DNA from: Halorubrum trapanicum
Lineage (GTDB): Archaea > Halobacteriota > Halobacteria > Halobacteriales > Haloferacaceae
Assembly (NCBI RefSeq): GCF_017873555.1
Contig: NZ_JAGGKE010000007.1
Span: 97,363 to 161,362 of the forward strand
Length of the DNA stretch: 64,000 nt
Direction: 5' to 3'
Shown here: positions 33,052 to 41,730 of the stretch, piece by piece
How the letters are laid out: every line of letters starts with the position of its first letter
How positions within the stretch are numbered: the first letter of the stretch is position 1
Translations under genes and position numbers: made by a program
Notes under the pieces: model-generated
What the model was told of the DNA's origin: nothing
The model's database searches: none
What the model saw: the letters and a program-made list of their open reading frames with translations, nothing else

Positions 33052-33450
33052 ATGGTGCGGGACCCGTCGCGAGACCCGGAGCCCCCGTCGGTCGACGAGG
33101 TACTCGACGCGCTGGCCGACGACGCGGCCCGTCGGATCGTCGCGGCGCTCACCGAGCCGAAGACCGCGAGCGAGCTCTCCGAGGAGTGCGACATCCCCCT
33201 GTCGACGACCTACCGGAAACTGGAGAAGCTCACCGACGCTTCCCTGCTGTCGGAGTCGACCGACATCCGTCGGGACGGACAGCACACGACGCGGTACTCG
33301 GTGTCGTTCGACGCCGTCACCGTCTCGATCGACGACGGCGCCGAAAGCGACGCGGACCGCCGCGAGTTCGACGTCGAGTTCTCCCGGCCGGAGCGGACTC
33401 GAGACGAGCGACTGGCCGACCTGTGGTCGGAGCTACGAGAGGAAACATGA
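33052..33450 (+). CDS. ArsR-type winged-helix regulator
   Basis: The 132-residue protein has an ArsR-like helix-turn-helix (VDEVLDALADDAARRIVAAL, KTASELSEECDIPLSTTYRK, LEKLTDASLLSES) and a short C-terminal dimerisation part. The wing reads RRDGQHTTRYSVSFDAVTVS. It overlaps the next gene (ATGA), which encodes a three-span membrane protein. Regulator plus small membrane protein is a recurrent haloarchaeal pair. The signal and targets are unknown. Confidence 0.8.
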   Translation: MVRDPSRDPEPPSVDEVLDALADDAARRIVAALTEPKTASELSEECDIPLSTTYRKLEKLTDASLLSESTDIRRDGQHTTRYSVSFDAVTVSIDDGAESDADRREFDVEFSRPERTRDERLADLWSELREET

Positions 33451-33725
33451 ATCCGTACATCGACCTGACGATCATCGTCGCAAAGACCGCCATCCTGGCG
33501 CTCGGTGGCAGCATCACCTACTACGCGCTCCGCGCGTACGACCGGACCGGCGACCGGTCGCTGCGAGAGCTCGGCGTCGGCTTCGGCATCGTCACCGTCG
33601 GTGCGCTGTTGGGCGGCGTCTCCCACCAGATCATCGGCGCCGACCTGGCGGTCGGCATCGCCATCGACGGGCTCCTCACGTCGGTCGGGTTCGCCGTCAT
33701 CGTCTACTCGCTGTACCTGGAGTAG
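33447..33725 (+). CDS. DUF7521-like small membrane protein
   Basis: The 92-residue protein has three hydrophobic helices: about 7-27 (LTIIVAKTAILALGGSITYY), 43-60 (GVGFGIVTVGALLGGVSH) and 68-88 (VGIAIDGLLTSVGFAVIVYS). Its start overlaps the stop of the ArsR-type gene, so translation is probably coupled. Members of this group are usually next to HTH regulators in haloarchaea. They may sense membrane state or modulate the regulator, which is inference. Confidence 0.7.
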   Translation: MNPYIDLTIIVAKTAILALGGSITYYALRAYDRTGDRSLRELGVGFGIVTVGALLGGVSHQIIGADLAVGIAIDGLLTSVGFAVIVYSLYLE

Positions 33726-33790
33726 GGTCCGGCGCCGTCGACGCGCAACGAACGGTAGCCTTTTGCGGCGCTCGGCCGTCGATTCACGGC

Positions 33791-34492
33791 ATGAGCGACG
33801 CACGCGAGGAGCTCTCCCGCCGGATCGCCGGCGAGATAACGCTGAGCGACGACCCCGGGGCGACCCTCCGGAAGTGGCGGACCGACTTCGACGTCTCTCA
33901 GACGGAGCTGGCCGACCAGCTCGGCGTCTCCTCGTCGGTCGTCTCCGACTACGAGAGCGGCCGCCGCGAGAGCCCGGGCATCGGGGTCGTCCGCCGCACC
34001 GTCGAGGGACTGCTCGACATCGACGAGCGCCGCGGCGGGGGGCGGCTCCGCCAGCACGCCCGGGTGCTCTCGGCCGGGTTCGAGAGCGACATCGTCCACG
34101 ACCTCCGCGAGTACTCGACGGCGGTCCCCCTCGAGGAGTTCTACGACGCGATGGGCGCGACGGAGATCGTCCGCGGCGAACACGAGCACGTGAACGGCCA
34201 CACCGTGATCGACTCGATCCAGGCGATCACGCGGCTGTCGAGCGAGGAGTTCTACCGGCTGTACGGCCAGTCGACGAACCGCGCGCTCGTGTTCACGCGG
34301 GTAACCCGCGGCGAGTCGCCGCTCGTTGCGCTGCGGGTCGTGAGTCCGACGCCGAACGCGGTCGTGCTCCACGGGATCGAGGACGGCGACCTGTGGGACC
34401 ACGCCGCCGACCTCGCCCGCGTCGACGGCGTGTCGCTGGCGAGGTCGAACCGCGACCTCGACGACTGCCTCGCGGACCTCCAGGCGCTGTGA
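33791..34492 (+). CDS. XRE-type HTH regulator with C-terminal sensing domain (COG1709-like)
   Basis: The 233-residue protein has a classic helix-turn-helix at about 35-80 (RKWRTDFDVSQTELADQLGV, SSSVVSDYESGRRESPGIGV). A conserved C-terminal domain follows, with DLREYSTAVPLEEFYDAMGA, YRLYGQSTNRALVFTRVTRG and PNAVVLHGIEDGDLW. This combination matches archaeal COG1709-like transcription factors. The ligand of the second domain is unknown. The gene lies 65 bases after the membrane-protein gene and may have its own promoter (GCCTTTTGCGG). Confidence 0.8.
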   Translation: MSDAREELSRRIAGEITLSDDPGATLRKWRTDFDVSQTELADQLGVSSSVVSDYESGRRESPGIGVVRRTVEGLLDIDERRGGGRLRQHARVLSAGFESDIVHDLREYSTAVPLEEFYDAMGATEIVRGEHEHVNGHTVIDSIQAITRLSSEEFYRLYGQSTNRALVFTRVTRGESPLVALRVVSPTPNAVVLHGIEDGDLWDHAADLARVDGVSLARSNRDLDDCLADLQAL

Positions 34493-34583
34493 GGTCGCCG
34501 CCGCCGATACGCCGCCAGCGCGCCGCGGCTCCGCCGGCGACCGAACCGCGGACCTGAAACCGCGGGCGCCCGTCGGACCGTCC

Positions 34584-35129
34584 ATGAGCGAGGATTACGC
34601 CGAGCGGCTTCGCGCGAACCGCCGGGAGAAAGACGAGTTCTTCGCCGAGCACCAGCAGTCGCCGATCCCGCCGGAACACCGCGACGACTTTGACGGGCTG
34701 GACTACTTCCCGCCCGACCCCGACTACCGCGTCGAGGCGACCGTCACCGTCCACGACGAGCCGGAGCCGGTCGAGATGGAGACGACCGCGAGCAACCCGG
34801 TGCGGTACCTCCGGATCGTCACCTTCGCGTTCGAGGTCGACGGCGAGGAGCACACGCTCGCGGGGTACCGACAGGAGGGCGACGACGGCGCGATCTTCGT
34901 CCCCTTCCGAGACAAGACCACGGGCCAGCAGACGTACCATCAGGGCCGGTACATGGAACTCGCGCCCGAGCGCGACCTCGACGACGGCGACACCGTCACC
35001 GTCGACTTCAACCTCGCGTACAGTCCCTTCTGTGCGTACAGCGAGACGTTCTCCTGCCCGCTTCCGCCGGAAGAGAACTGGCTGGAGATCGTTGTTCCTG
35101 CGGGCGAGCGGACGCCGGACCTCGACTGA
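34584..35129 (+). CDS. DUF1684 family protein
   Basis: The 181-residue protein matches DUF1684. It starts with a helical YAERLRANRREKDEFFAEHQ, then the phrase DDFDGLDYFPPDPDYRVEAT. The C-terminal FVPFRDKTTGQQTYHQGRYM, LAPERD, NLAYSPFCAYSETFSCPLPP and PEENWLEI are nearly invariant in the family. The Tyr/Cys-rich C-terminal strand set suggests a lectin-like or cofactor-binding barrel. No function is established. Confidence 0.88.
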   Translation: MSEDYAERLRANRREKDEFFAEHQQSPIPPEHRDDFDGLDYFPPDPDYRVEATVTVHDEPEPVEMETTASNPVRYLRIVTFAFEVDGEEHTLAGYRQEGDDGAIFVPFRDKTTGQQTYHQGRYMELAPERDLDDGDTVTVDFNLAYSPFCAYSETFSCPLPPEENWLEIVVPAGERTPDLD

Positions 35130-35222
35130 GCGAGACGGCGGGCGGACTCTTCGGAATCGGGGATTCAGTCGGAAAAGCGGTCAGCGTCCGAATCGCCACG
35201 CAGTCGGCCCGCCGCAGTCGGC

Positions 35223-35771
35223 CTATTCGAGCGTCTCGCTCGTGACGAGCGTGTCGTCTTCGAGGTAGTGCTCGATGTGGTGGCCGTGTTCCTCGACGTC
35301 TTCGAGGATCTCGCGGAGCAGTTCCTCGGTGTTGTAGTCGCCGAGGTTGTTGGCGAGCTGGATGTGCTCGCGGAGCTGCTCGGTGATGTCGCCGAACATC
35401 TCGAGGTCGTGTTCCAGCGACGTGCGGATGTCGTAGGCGTCGGCGTCCTCGGGGGTCACCGGCGCGTGCTCCTCGTAGTTCGCGCCGCCCGAGAGCGGCA
35501 CGCCGCCGAGCGCCTGCGCGCGTTCGGCGAGCACGTCGGCGCCCGCTTCGAGGTCGGCCGCGACCTCGCCGAGGTACTCGTGGATGCCGAGGAACTCGGC
35601 GCCCTCGACGAGCCAGTGGTGCTTTTTGATCTGGTGGTAGAGGACGTACGTCGCCGCGAGGTCGCTGTTGAGCGCGTCGACGAGCTGTTCGGCCTTCTCC
35701 TCGGGGACGCGGAGCGCCTCGCTCTCGTGAACGTCGCCGTACCGTTGACGGGCCTGCTTCTGGGTACTCAT
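35223..35771 (-). CDS. dpsA: DNA-protecting ferritin-like protein DpsA
   Basis: The 182-residue protein has the Dps four-helix ferroxidase motifs: ADLAATYVLYHQIKKHHWLV, EGAEFLGIHEYLGEVAADLE (the ferroxidase His/Asp/Glu set) and AERAQALGGVPLSG. Dps stores iron and protects DNA from oxidative damage in starved cells. The upstream region 35772-35890 is AT-rich. A TATTAAG box (minus strand, about 35798-35805) gives a start site about 27 bases later, just before the ATG. Confidence 0.94.
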   Translation of the reverse strand: MSTQKQARQRYGDVHESEALRVPEEKAEQLVDALNSDLAATYVLYHQIKKHHWLVEGAEFLGIHEYLGEVAADLEAGADVLAERAQALGGVPLSGGANYEEHAPVTPEDADAYDIRTSLEHDLEMFGDITEQLREHIQLANNLGDYNTEELLREILEDVEEHGHHIEHYLEDDTLVTSETLE

Positions 35772-35977
35772 TTCAATTATACGTACGCGCGCGACCTACT
35801 TAATAGTTCCCACTCTGAAAACTACTCTTTCAATATTAATAAAATCATTTTCTACAGATTGCTGCTGGCTTCGCCCCGAGACAACACTGACGACGCTCTG
35901 TCGAGACCGTGAGGTGAGCGGGACGCGATCAACTCCCGGTCGTAAGGAGGATACGCTCACGGCACCGACCGACCGAC

Positions 35978-36649
35978 ATGACCTTCGCCGACCTGTTCGA
36001 GCGCGCGGCCGCGCTCGCCGGCGACCTCGACGAGGCGGACGTGCGACGCGCGCTCGACGACGTGCGATCGGGATCGGCCCCGGACGACGGCGCCGCCACC
36101 GCCAGCGACGCCTCCGCCGACGGCGACGAGGCGGTCACCGACCCCCTCGACCCCAGTCCCGCCCGGGTCGTCGCCGACGCGGACGCGCTCGCGGCCGACC
36201 TCCTCGTCGGCGGGGCCGCCCGCGACGCCCTCGACGCGCTCCGGTCGCACGCGTGGACGACGCTCGTCGCCAGCGATCCGCTCCTCGACGACGCCGAGGC
36301 GGCCATCGCGTCGCTGTCGGATCCGGACCTGGCGGCGGACTGGCGCGCCGCGGTCGAGGCGTGGCGCGAGCCGGTCGCGCAGCCCCCGGGAGACCACCCC
36401 GCGCTGGCGTCCGCGTACCGGGGCGGCGCGATGCAGATCGTGAGCCTCGACCCCTCGCTCACCGGGCCGGGGGCCGCCGCCGGCCTGCGCGACCGTCTGC
36501 CCGTGAGCGTCAGGGAGCCGCGGGCGTTCGCGACGGTGTTCGACCCGGCGAAACTGTACCCGGAGGCGGTCGGCGGCGAGTATCCCGGTCCCGACCGCGA
36601 CCCGCGGACGATGGCGGCGGTCGGCGCCGACGGGGACCAGCACGGATAA
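35978..36649 (+). CDS. Haloarchaeal DUF7384-like protein with PIN-like region
   Basis: The 223-residue protein has an N-terminal helical part (FADLFERAAALAGDLDEADV), an acidic linker, and a domain from about residue 60. That domain reads ARVVADADALAADLLVGGAA, DALRSHAWTTLVASDPLLDD, then YRGGAMQIVSLDPSLTGPGA and REPRAFATVFDPAKLYPE. The first strand with paired Asp residues and the later Asp recall PIN-domain nucleases, but the match is weak. It precedes mutY by 24 bases in the same direction and may be in one operon with it. Confidence 0.55.
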   Translation: MTFADLFERAAALAGDLDEADVRRALDDVRSGSAPDDGAATASDASADGDEAVTDPLDPSPARVVADADALAADLLVGGAARDALDALRSHAWTTLVASDPLLDDAEAAIASLSDPDLAADWRAAVEAWREPVAQPPGDHPALASAYRGGAMQIVSLDPSLTGPGAAAGLRDRLPVSVREPRAFATVFDPAKLYPEAVGGEYPGPDRDPRTMAAVGADGDQHG

Positions 36650-36673
36650 ACCGTAGCCGGCCGGACCGGAGAT

Positions 36674-37594
36674 ATGACCGACGCGGAGAGCGCCTCCGAG
36701 CTCCCGGCCGACCTCGACGCGGTCCGCGACGCGCTCGTCGACTGGTACGAGGCGGACCACCGCGAGTTCCCGTGGCGCCGCACCGACGACCCCTACGAGA
36801 TCCTCGTCAGCGAGGTGATGAGCCAGCAGACCCAGCTCGACCGCGTGGTGCCCGCCTGGGAGGACTTCCTCGACGAGTGGCCGACGACCGCGGACCTGGC
36901 CGCGGCCGACCGCGCCGACGTGGTCGCCTTCTGGTCGGACCACTCGCTGGGGTACAACAACCGCGCGAAGTACCTCCACGAGGCGGCCGGGCAGGTCGAG
37001 ACCGAGTACGACGGGGATTTCCCGGAGGAGCCGGACGGTCTCAGCGAACTGATGGGCGTCGGCCCGTACACCGCCAACGCGGTCGCGTCGTTCGCGTTCA
37101 ATAACGGCGACGCCGTCGTCGACACCAACGTGAAGCGGGTGCTGTACCGCGCGTTCGACGTTCCGGACGACGACGACGCGTTCGAGCGGGTCGCCTCCCG
37201 GCTCATGCCGGCGGGCGAGTCGCGGGTGTGGAACAACGCGGTCATGGAACTCGGCGGCGTCGCCTGCGGGAAGAAGCCCCGGTGCGACGAGGCCGGCTGC
37301 CCGTGGCGCGAGTGGTGTCACGCCTACCAGACGGGCGATTTCACCGCGCCCGACGTGCCCGAGCAGCCCAGCTTCGAGGGGAGCCGCCGGCAGTTCCGCG
37401 GGCGGATCGTCCGCCTCCTCGGCGAGCACGACGAGATGGAACTGGACGCGCTCGGCCACCGGATCCGGGTCGACTACGCCCCCGACGGCGAACACGGCCG
37501 GGAGTGGCTCCGCGGACTGGTCGACGACCTCGACGACGACGGGCTGGTCAGACTCGAAGAGCGGAGCGATCGGGCGGTCGTTCGACTTCGGTAG
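36674..37594 (+). CDS. mutY: A/G-specific adenine DNA glycosylase
   Basis: The 306-residue protein has the HhH-GPD core: WYEADHREFPWRRTDDPYEI, VSEVMSQQTQLDRVVPAWED with the catalytic Glu, and LMGVGPYTANAVASFAFNNG, VVDTNVKRVL with the catalytic Asp. Four Cys for a 4Fe-4S cluster follow (ACGKKPRCDEAGCPWREWC, spacing 5-4-5). It removes adenine mispaired with 8-oxoguanine. The C-terminal NUDIX-like recognition domain of bacterial MutY is replaced by a short helical domain (FRGRIVRLLGEHDEMELDAL). Confidence 0.93.
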   Translation: MTDAESASELPADLDAVRDALVDWYEADHREFPWRRTDDPYEILVSEVMSQQTQLDRVVPAWEDFLDEWPTTADLAAADRADVVAFWSDHSLGYNNRAKYLHEAAGQVETEYDGDFPEEPDGLSELMGVGPYTANAVASFAFNNGDAVVDTNVKRVLYRAFDVPDDDDAFERVASRLMPAGESRVWNNAVMELGGVACGKKPRCDEAGCPWREWCHAYQTGDFTAPDVPEQPSFEGSRRQFRGRIVRLLGEHDEMELDALGHRIRVDYAPDGEHGREWLRGLVDDLDDDGLVRLEERSDRAVVRLR

Positions 37595-37656
37595 TCGATC
37601 AGACGGGTTATTCCTCGCGAGAAAGTTTTATTCCGTCACAGGCTCAGAACACCCAC

Positions 37657-38232
37657 ATGGACGAGCCTCGTGACGAACTGAAGGCGAACGAGGCGGAGCG
37701 CGCCGACGCCCCCGACTTCGACGCGTTGGTGCCGCCGGAAGACGCGGTGCGCGGCGAGCGAACTCGGGACGACTTCCTCGACGCCGTCCTCACGCTCGAT
37801 TCGCCGGCGACGGCGGGCGACGTCGCCGAACTCGCGGGCCACGGCGTCGACGCCGCGCGAGAGTACCTGGAGTGGTTCGAACGCATGGGAGTCGTGACGA
37901 AGGCCACGGACTCGCCCGCCACCTACGAGCGAAACCAGGAGTACTTAGACTGGCGACGCGTTCAGCGCCTCCGGCGGGAGTACACGACCGAGGAACTCCT
38001 CGACCTGCTGGAAGAGGAGTCCGAACACCTCGCGGCGCTGCGTCGGGAGTTCGACGTCGACGCACCGACCGACGTTTCGATCGCGCGCCACGCCGAGGCG
38101 ACCGACCGGTCCGTCGAAGCGGTCTGGGAGCGTCTCACCGCGTGGCAGACGGCCCGCCGACGGGTGGCCCTGCTCGAACGCGCGCTCGCGGCCGAGTCCG
38201 GAGACGCCGCCGACCGACGATCCGCGGTATGA
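37657..38232 (+). CDS. Winged-helix regulator (DUF7342-like), upstream partner of a two-gene unit
   Basis: The 191-residue protein has a winged-helix segment at about 38-85 (FLDAVLTLDSPATAGDVAEL, GHGVDAAREYLEWFERMGVV). A helical stretch TEELLDLLEEESEHLAALRR and a second helical domain (HAEATDRSVEAVWERLTAWQ) follow. GTTTTATT lies about 27-34 bases before ATG 37657, so the mRNA is probably leaderless. The ATGA overlap with the next gene suggests tight stoichiometry, as in toxin-antitoxin or regulator-effector pairs. Functional evidence is absent. Confidence 0.7.
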   Translation: MDEPRDELKANEAERADAPDFDALVPPEDAVRGERTRDDFLDAVLTLDSPATAGDVAELAGHGVDAAREYLEWFERMGVVTKATDSPATYERNQEYLDWRRVQRLRREYTTEELLDLLEEESEHLAALRREFDVDAPTDVSIARHAEATDRSVEAVWERLTAWQTARRRVALLERALAAESGDAADRRSAV

Positions 38233-38669
38233 GCGGCGGCGACGAGGACGCGCCCGACTCGTCGAGCGGTACGCCCGTCGATTTCGACCGGCTCGACGCG
38301 ATTCGAGAGCGATTCGGCGCGAACGGCCGCTTCAGCCGGATCGACGGGGAGCCGGCGGTCGCACCGGATCGGCTGGTCTGTGTCTACGACAATCGATTTT
38401 ACCCGGATCGGGTGCGCGCCGCTCGGCTTGAGGTGGCCTGGTACGAGAACGGGGACTTCTCGATTCACTACCACGAGGAACACGAGGACGGAGAGTTCGA
38501 TCACCGGTGGGACCGACACCCGTCCGACCACAACGTCCGCGACCACGTCCACCCGGGACCGGACGCGCCGACGCCCGGCGACGCGTCACATCCGGCCGAC
38601 TGGCGAGACGTCCTGTCGGCGGCGCTCTCGGAGATCGAAGCCCGGCAGCGGGCGTTCTGGGAGCGGTAG
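38229..38669 (+). CDS. His/Asp-rich protein of unknown function, downstream partner
   Basis: The 146-residue protein has an unusual block HYHEEHEDGEFDHRWDRHPS at about 79-98, followed by DHNVRDHVHPGP, giving about ten His in 35 residues. It begins with a strand pair (RLVCVYDNRFYPDRVRAARL, VAWYENGDFSIHYHEE) and ends with a helix (WRDVLSAALSEIEARQRAFW). The layout resembles the TumE/DUF6516-type toxins that sit beside winged-helix proteins in haloarchaea. That link is from memory and uncertain. The His cluster suggests metal binding or an HEPN-like or nuclease site. Confidence 0.6.
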   Translation: MSGGDEDAPDSSSGTPVDFDRLDAIRERFGANGRFSRIDGEPAVAPDRLVCVYDNRFYPDRVRAARLEVAWYENGDFSIHYHEEHEDGEFDHRWDRHPSDHNVRDHVHPGPDAPTPGDASHPADWRDVLSAALSEIEARQRAFWER

Positions 38670-38732
38670 CGTCCGGTCCGGTCCGCCGCGGGAACCGTCA
38701 CCCGTTTGTAACCGGAGTTGGAAAGGGAACGC

Positions 38733-39131
38733 ATGAGCGAGACCGTCGATTCGGACCTGTACACCCGCACGAAGGCCCTGCTCGAACCGGGCGACATCGA
38801 GCTGGTGGGCTGTATCGTCCACACGGACCTCGACGGCCAGCAGGACCTGGAGATGCACGAGCTGACGGTCGCCGCCAACGAGGTCATCGCCGACCACGCG
38901 GGGAAAGGCGAGACGTACATCGAGGCGGGCAACGACGACACGAACTTCTCGTCGAACCAGTTCCAGGGGCTGACGCTCGACGGCGAGGCGTTCGTCTGGG
39001 AGTGCCAGCAGCTGCTGCGCGACGGCGCCTTCGACATCGTGTTCTACTACGAGGCGAACGTCGACCAAGAGGCGCTCGCGGCCGACCTCGAAGCGCTCGA
39101 CGACGTCGACCGCGTGACGCAGGTCCCGTGA
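38733..39131 (+). CDS. DUF5778-like haloarchaeal protein
   Basis: The 132-residue protein (start MSETVDSDLYTRTKALLEPG) is a compact alpha/beta protein. It has IELVGCIVHTDLDGQQDLEM, a Gly/Asn loop KGETYIEAGNDDTNFSSNQF, and a final beta-alpha-beta (FDIVFYYEANVDQEALAADL). I know it as DUF5778, conserved in haloarchaea with no known function. GGAAAGGG lies upstream of the ATG as a possible ribosome-binding site. Confidence 0.65.
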   Translation: MSETVDSDLYTRTKALLEPGDIELVGCIVHTDLDGQQDLEMHELTVAANEVIADHAGKGETYIEAGNDDTNFSSNQFQGLTLDGEAFVWECQQLLRDGAFDIVFYYEANVDQEALAADLEALDDVDRVTQVP

Positions 39132-39165
39132 GCGGGAGCGACTGCGAGGCTCAGATCCGACTCCA

Positions 39166-39813
39166 GTGAGCGACACCGTCCTGATCCCCGGCGGCCGCGA
39201 CGTGCGCGCCAGTCTCGACACCGCCGCCAGCGACGGGTCCGAGGTCGGCTCCGGCGACGCGCTCCGGGCCGACGCGGTCGTCGTCGCCTGCCCGCCGCAC
39301 CCCCAGCAGCGCGGCCACCGCGGCGACGAGCGACTGACGGCCGCGAGCGACGCCCTGACCGACCGCGGAATCGACTGCCTCCGGTTCGACTACGGCGACT
39401 GGGACGAGGGGTACGGCGAGACCACCGACGCGGACGCGGCGGTCGGCTGGGCGCTCGACCGCTACGACCGCGTCGGGCTGTTCGGCTTCTCGTTCGGCGG
39501 CACGGTCGCGCTCGTCGCGGCCGCGTCGCGGCCCGAACTCGCGGCCGTCTGCGCGCTCGCGCCGACCGCGCGGCTGAACGCGGACGTCGACGCGGTCGCC
39601 GCGCTCGGAGCGGTCGTCGAGCGGGGCGTGCCGGTCCGGGTCCTGTACGCGACGCGCGACTCGACGGCCGACTGGAGACCCGTGGTCGAGCGCGCGGCGG
39701 AACTGGGGATCGAGACGGTCGCGTTCGAGTCCGACCACTTCTTCGTCGGGCGGAGCGGGGAGGTTGGCGAGGCGGCCGCGGCGTTCCTCGGGGCGCGGCT
39801 GAGCCGGGAGTGA
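39166..39813 (+). CDS. Alpha/beta hydrolase fold protein
   Basis: The 215-residue protein has the nucleophile elbow GFSFGG at about 104-109 (GxSxG), the strand before it VGLFGFSFGGTVAL, and an oxyanion region VVVACPPHPQQRGHRGDERL. Possible acid and base residues are Asp in LYATRDSTADW and His in FESDHFFVGRSGE. It starts at GTG 39166. The size and motifs fit the small dienelactone/YtmQ-like hydrolases. The substrate is unknown. Confidence 0.85.
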   Translation: MSDTVLIPGGRDVRASLDTAASDGSEVGSGDALRADAVVVACPPHPQQRGHRGDERLTAASDALTDRGIDCLRFDYGDWDEGYGETTDADAAVGWALDRYDRVGLFGFSFGGTVALVAAASRPELAAVCALAPTARLNADVDAVAALGAVVERGVPVRVLYATRDSTADWRPVVERAAELGIETVAFESDHFFVGRSGEVGEAAAAFLGARLSRE

Positions 39814-39817
39814 CGGC

Positions 39818-40147
39818 TCAGTTGTACCCGCGCCAGCGGTGGCCGCACTCCTTGCATTTAAAGAAGCGCGTCGGCGGCTCGTCGGCCGCGCCGGTCTGTT
39901 TGATCGTGTACCACGCCTCGCCGTGGCCGCACTCGTCGCAGACGATATCGTTCGCGGTGGGCTTCCCCTCGAAATTCGCGCCCTCCTCGGTCTCGATCAC
40001 CTCGTCGCCGGTCTGTTCGGTCGTCGACTCGAACTCGGCCGCGAGCGCCTCGTCGCGCTCGGCGGTGCCGCCGCAGTCGTCGTTCTGACACACCATCTCC
40101 CCGTCGCGAGAGACCATCATCGAGCCGCAGTCGTCACAGAACTGCAT
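39818..40147 (-). CDS. tfs: Transcription factor S (TFIIS/RPA12-like zinc ribbons)
   Basis: The 109-residue protein has an N-terminal ribbon MQFCDDCGSMMVSRDGEMVC with QNDDCG, and a C-terminal TFIIS-type ribbon CDECGHGEAWYTIKQTGAAD followed by EPPTRFFKCKECGHRWR. The Asp-Glu pair (ADEPP) that enters the polymerase active site to stimulate RNA cleavage is present. It rescues backtracked RNA polymerase. ATG 40147 gives the standard length; the open frame continues upstream without conservation. Confidence 0.93.
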   Translation of the reverse strand: MQFCDDCGSMMVSRDGEMVCQNDDCGGTAERDEALAAEFESTTEQTGDEVIETEEGANFEGKPTANDIVCDECGHGEAWYTIKQTGAADEPPTRFFKCKECGHRWRGYN

Positions 40148-40264
40148 ATACGTGTTTGATACGGCGTCGAGCGGTTTAGGTCCGGTGGGTACGGTCGAAT
40201 ACGTGGTGTGACGTGAGGAAGGCGTTTTCCGAGTGTTCGAGGGGGTCAAGCGATCGACGGCGAA

Positions 40265-40514
40265 CACCGCCAAAGCCCCAGTCGCGAGGACTCGGGGGCC
40301 TCGCTGTGGTCCTCAGTCGCTCGCGTCGCTCGCTCCTTGCGGTCCTTGCGTCGGCCGCCTTCGTCCTCGCGACTGCCCCTTTGAGTCCCACCCGACCGCA
40401 ACCGCACAGCGCCTCACGCCTCCCCAGCCTCGTCGCTGGCGGCTGGCGCCGCCAGCGACTCCCTCGCGCGTGCGACTCGCGGCCTGTCGGCCGCTCGTCG
40501 GCACGCGCCACCGC
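40265..40514 (-). repeat. Dispersed structured repeat, copy D
   Basis: On the minus strand: GCGGTGGCGCGTGCC, P2 GCGGCCgacaGGCCGC, the invariant GAGGCTGGGGAGGCGTGAGG, CAAAGGGGCAG, the outer stem TCGCGAGGAC (40363-40372) with GTCCTCGCGA (40282-40291), and the end CTGGGGCTTTGGCGG. The mini-hairpin in the core is GC-gac-GC. GTTAAAC precedes the element. The P3 region is a fresh palindrome (GTCGCTGGCGGCgccaGCCG-like). Nothing in 40148-40550 encodes a protein. Confidence 0.85.
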
Positions 40515-40550
40515 ATTGTCCGTTTAACTCAGTCGAGGCCTACAGACACC

Positions 40551-41642
40551 TCATCCGCTAATTCGCTCCCACGCGAGGTGGACGGCGATACCGACGAGGA
40601 ACGCGACCCCGAGGTTGGTCGCCAGCGCGAGGAGGCCGATGCCGACGGAGAGTGCGCGGTTGCCCGAGTCGGTGACGTTGCGCGCCAGGGAGACGGCGAC
40701 GATCGCGAGGAGGGCGCCGAGCATCGCCAGCGGGAACGCCGCGATCAGCGCGGGCGTGGCGAACAGGGCGGCGACGAGGTAACCGGCGCCGAGGACGACG
40801 TTCGCGCCGCCGGTGCGCGCGCCGAACGCGTGCTTGCCCGCCACGCCGTCGCAGCCGTGACACATCGGGATCCCGCCGAGCGGCACTGCGATCAGGTTCA
40901 TGACGCCCATGCTCGTCGACAGTTCGTCCGGCGTCACCTCGGCGTCGAGCAGGTCGGCGAAGAGGAGCGAGGTCGCTAAGGCGGCGTTGCCGATGGTCAT
41001 GGCCAACTGTGCGACCACGCCGTCGAAGGCCGCGCGCGTGAGCGCCGCACCGAACGCCGGCGTCGGCGGCGCGCCGGGCAGTCGCGGCGTCGGAATTCCA
41101 GCGACGACGAGCGCGGTCGCGACGCCGACGAGCGCCACGGCCAGCGCGCTCGCCTTCCCGCGGCCCGCGAGCGCGAACGCGGCGGCGATACCGACTCCGA
41201 CGAGCGCCACGACCGGGTCGTCGATTGCGAGTCCGATCCCCGTCTCCAGCAGGACGAGTCCCACCGCGAACTGGACGCCGCGGATCACCGGCTCGCCGAT
41301 CCACCGCTCGACGTACGCGAGCGTCCCCGTGAGTCCGATCGCGAGGAGGACGACGCCGAGGATCAGGCCCGCGAGCGCGAGTTCGGCGTAGGTGAGCGCG
41401 CCCGCGACCGCGAGCGCGGCCAGCGCCTTCATCGGCTCGACCGACACCGGCAGCCCGTAGCGGACCCCCCAGACGATCTGGAAGACCCCGAACGCGACGA
41501 GCGCGTGCGGGAGCGACACCTCCGTCAGCAGCGCCAGCGCGACGACGAGCGGGACAACCGTAATCGAATCCCCTATCGCGCCGGTGACCGCCCCCCGCCC
41601 GAACTCGACGGATCTCCCTTCCCCGGAAACGGATATACTCAC
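40551..41642 (-). CDS. MOT1-type molybdate/sulfate transporter
   Basis: The 363-residue membrane protein has about eleven spans. It carries the MOT1 signatures PVSVEPMKALAALAVAGALT and GGIPMCHGCDGVAGKHAFGA. It also has GAVTGAIGDSITVVPLVVAL at the start and LARNVTDSGNRALSVGIGLL near the end. MOT1 proteins import molybdate at high affinity in plants and algae; archaeal members may carry molybdate or tungstate. The mobA gene at 62019 needs the same metal. Confidence 0.82.
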   Translation of the reverse strand: MSISVSGEGRSVEFGRGAVTGAIGDSITVVPLVVALALLTEVSLPHALVAFGVFQIVWGVRYGLPVSVEPMKALAALAVAGALTYAELALAGLILGVVLLAIGLTGTLAYVERWIGEPVIRGVQFAVGLVLLETGIGLAIDDPVVALVGVGIAAAFALAGRGKASALAVALVGVATALVVAGIPTPRLPGAPPTPAFGAALTRAAFDGVVAQLAMTIGNAALATSLLFADLLDAEVTPDELSTSMGVMNLIAVPLGGIPMCHGCDGVAGKHAFGARTGGANVVLGAGYLVAALFATPALIAAFPLAMLGALLAIVAVSLARNVTDSGNRALSVGIGLLALATNLGVAFLVGIAVHLAWERISG

Positions 41643-41730
41643 GGGACGAACGTCCTATCGGCTGCGCGCGCTTGAACATGTTCAGAAATCTCTCGGGGTC
41701 ACGCGAAGGACTCGAAGAAACGTATTCCGG

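Noticed and set aside
31224..33725. An 833-codon plus-strand frame over the potassium-channel gene
   Set aside because: It is antisense to a protein with a clear selectivity filter and RCK motifs. Only its far end coincides with the small membrane protein at 33447.
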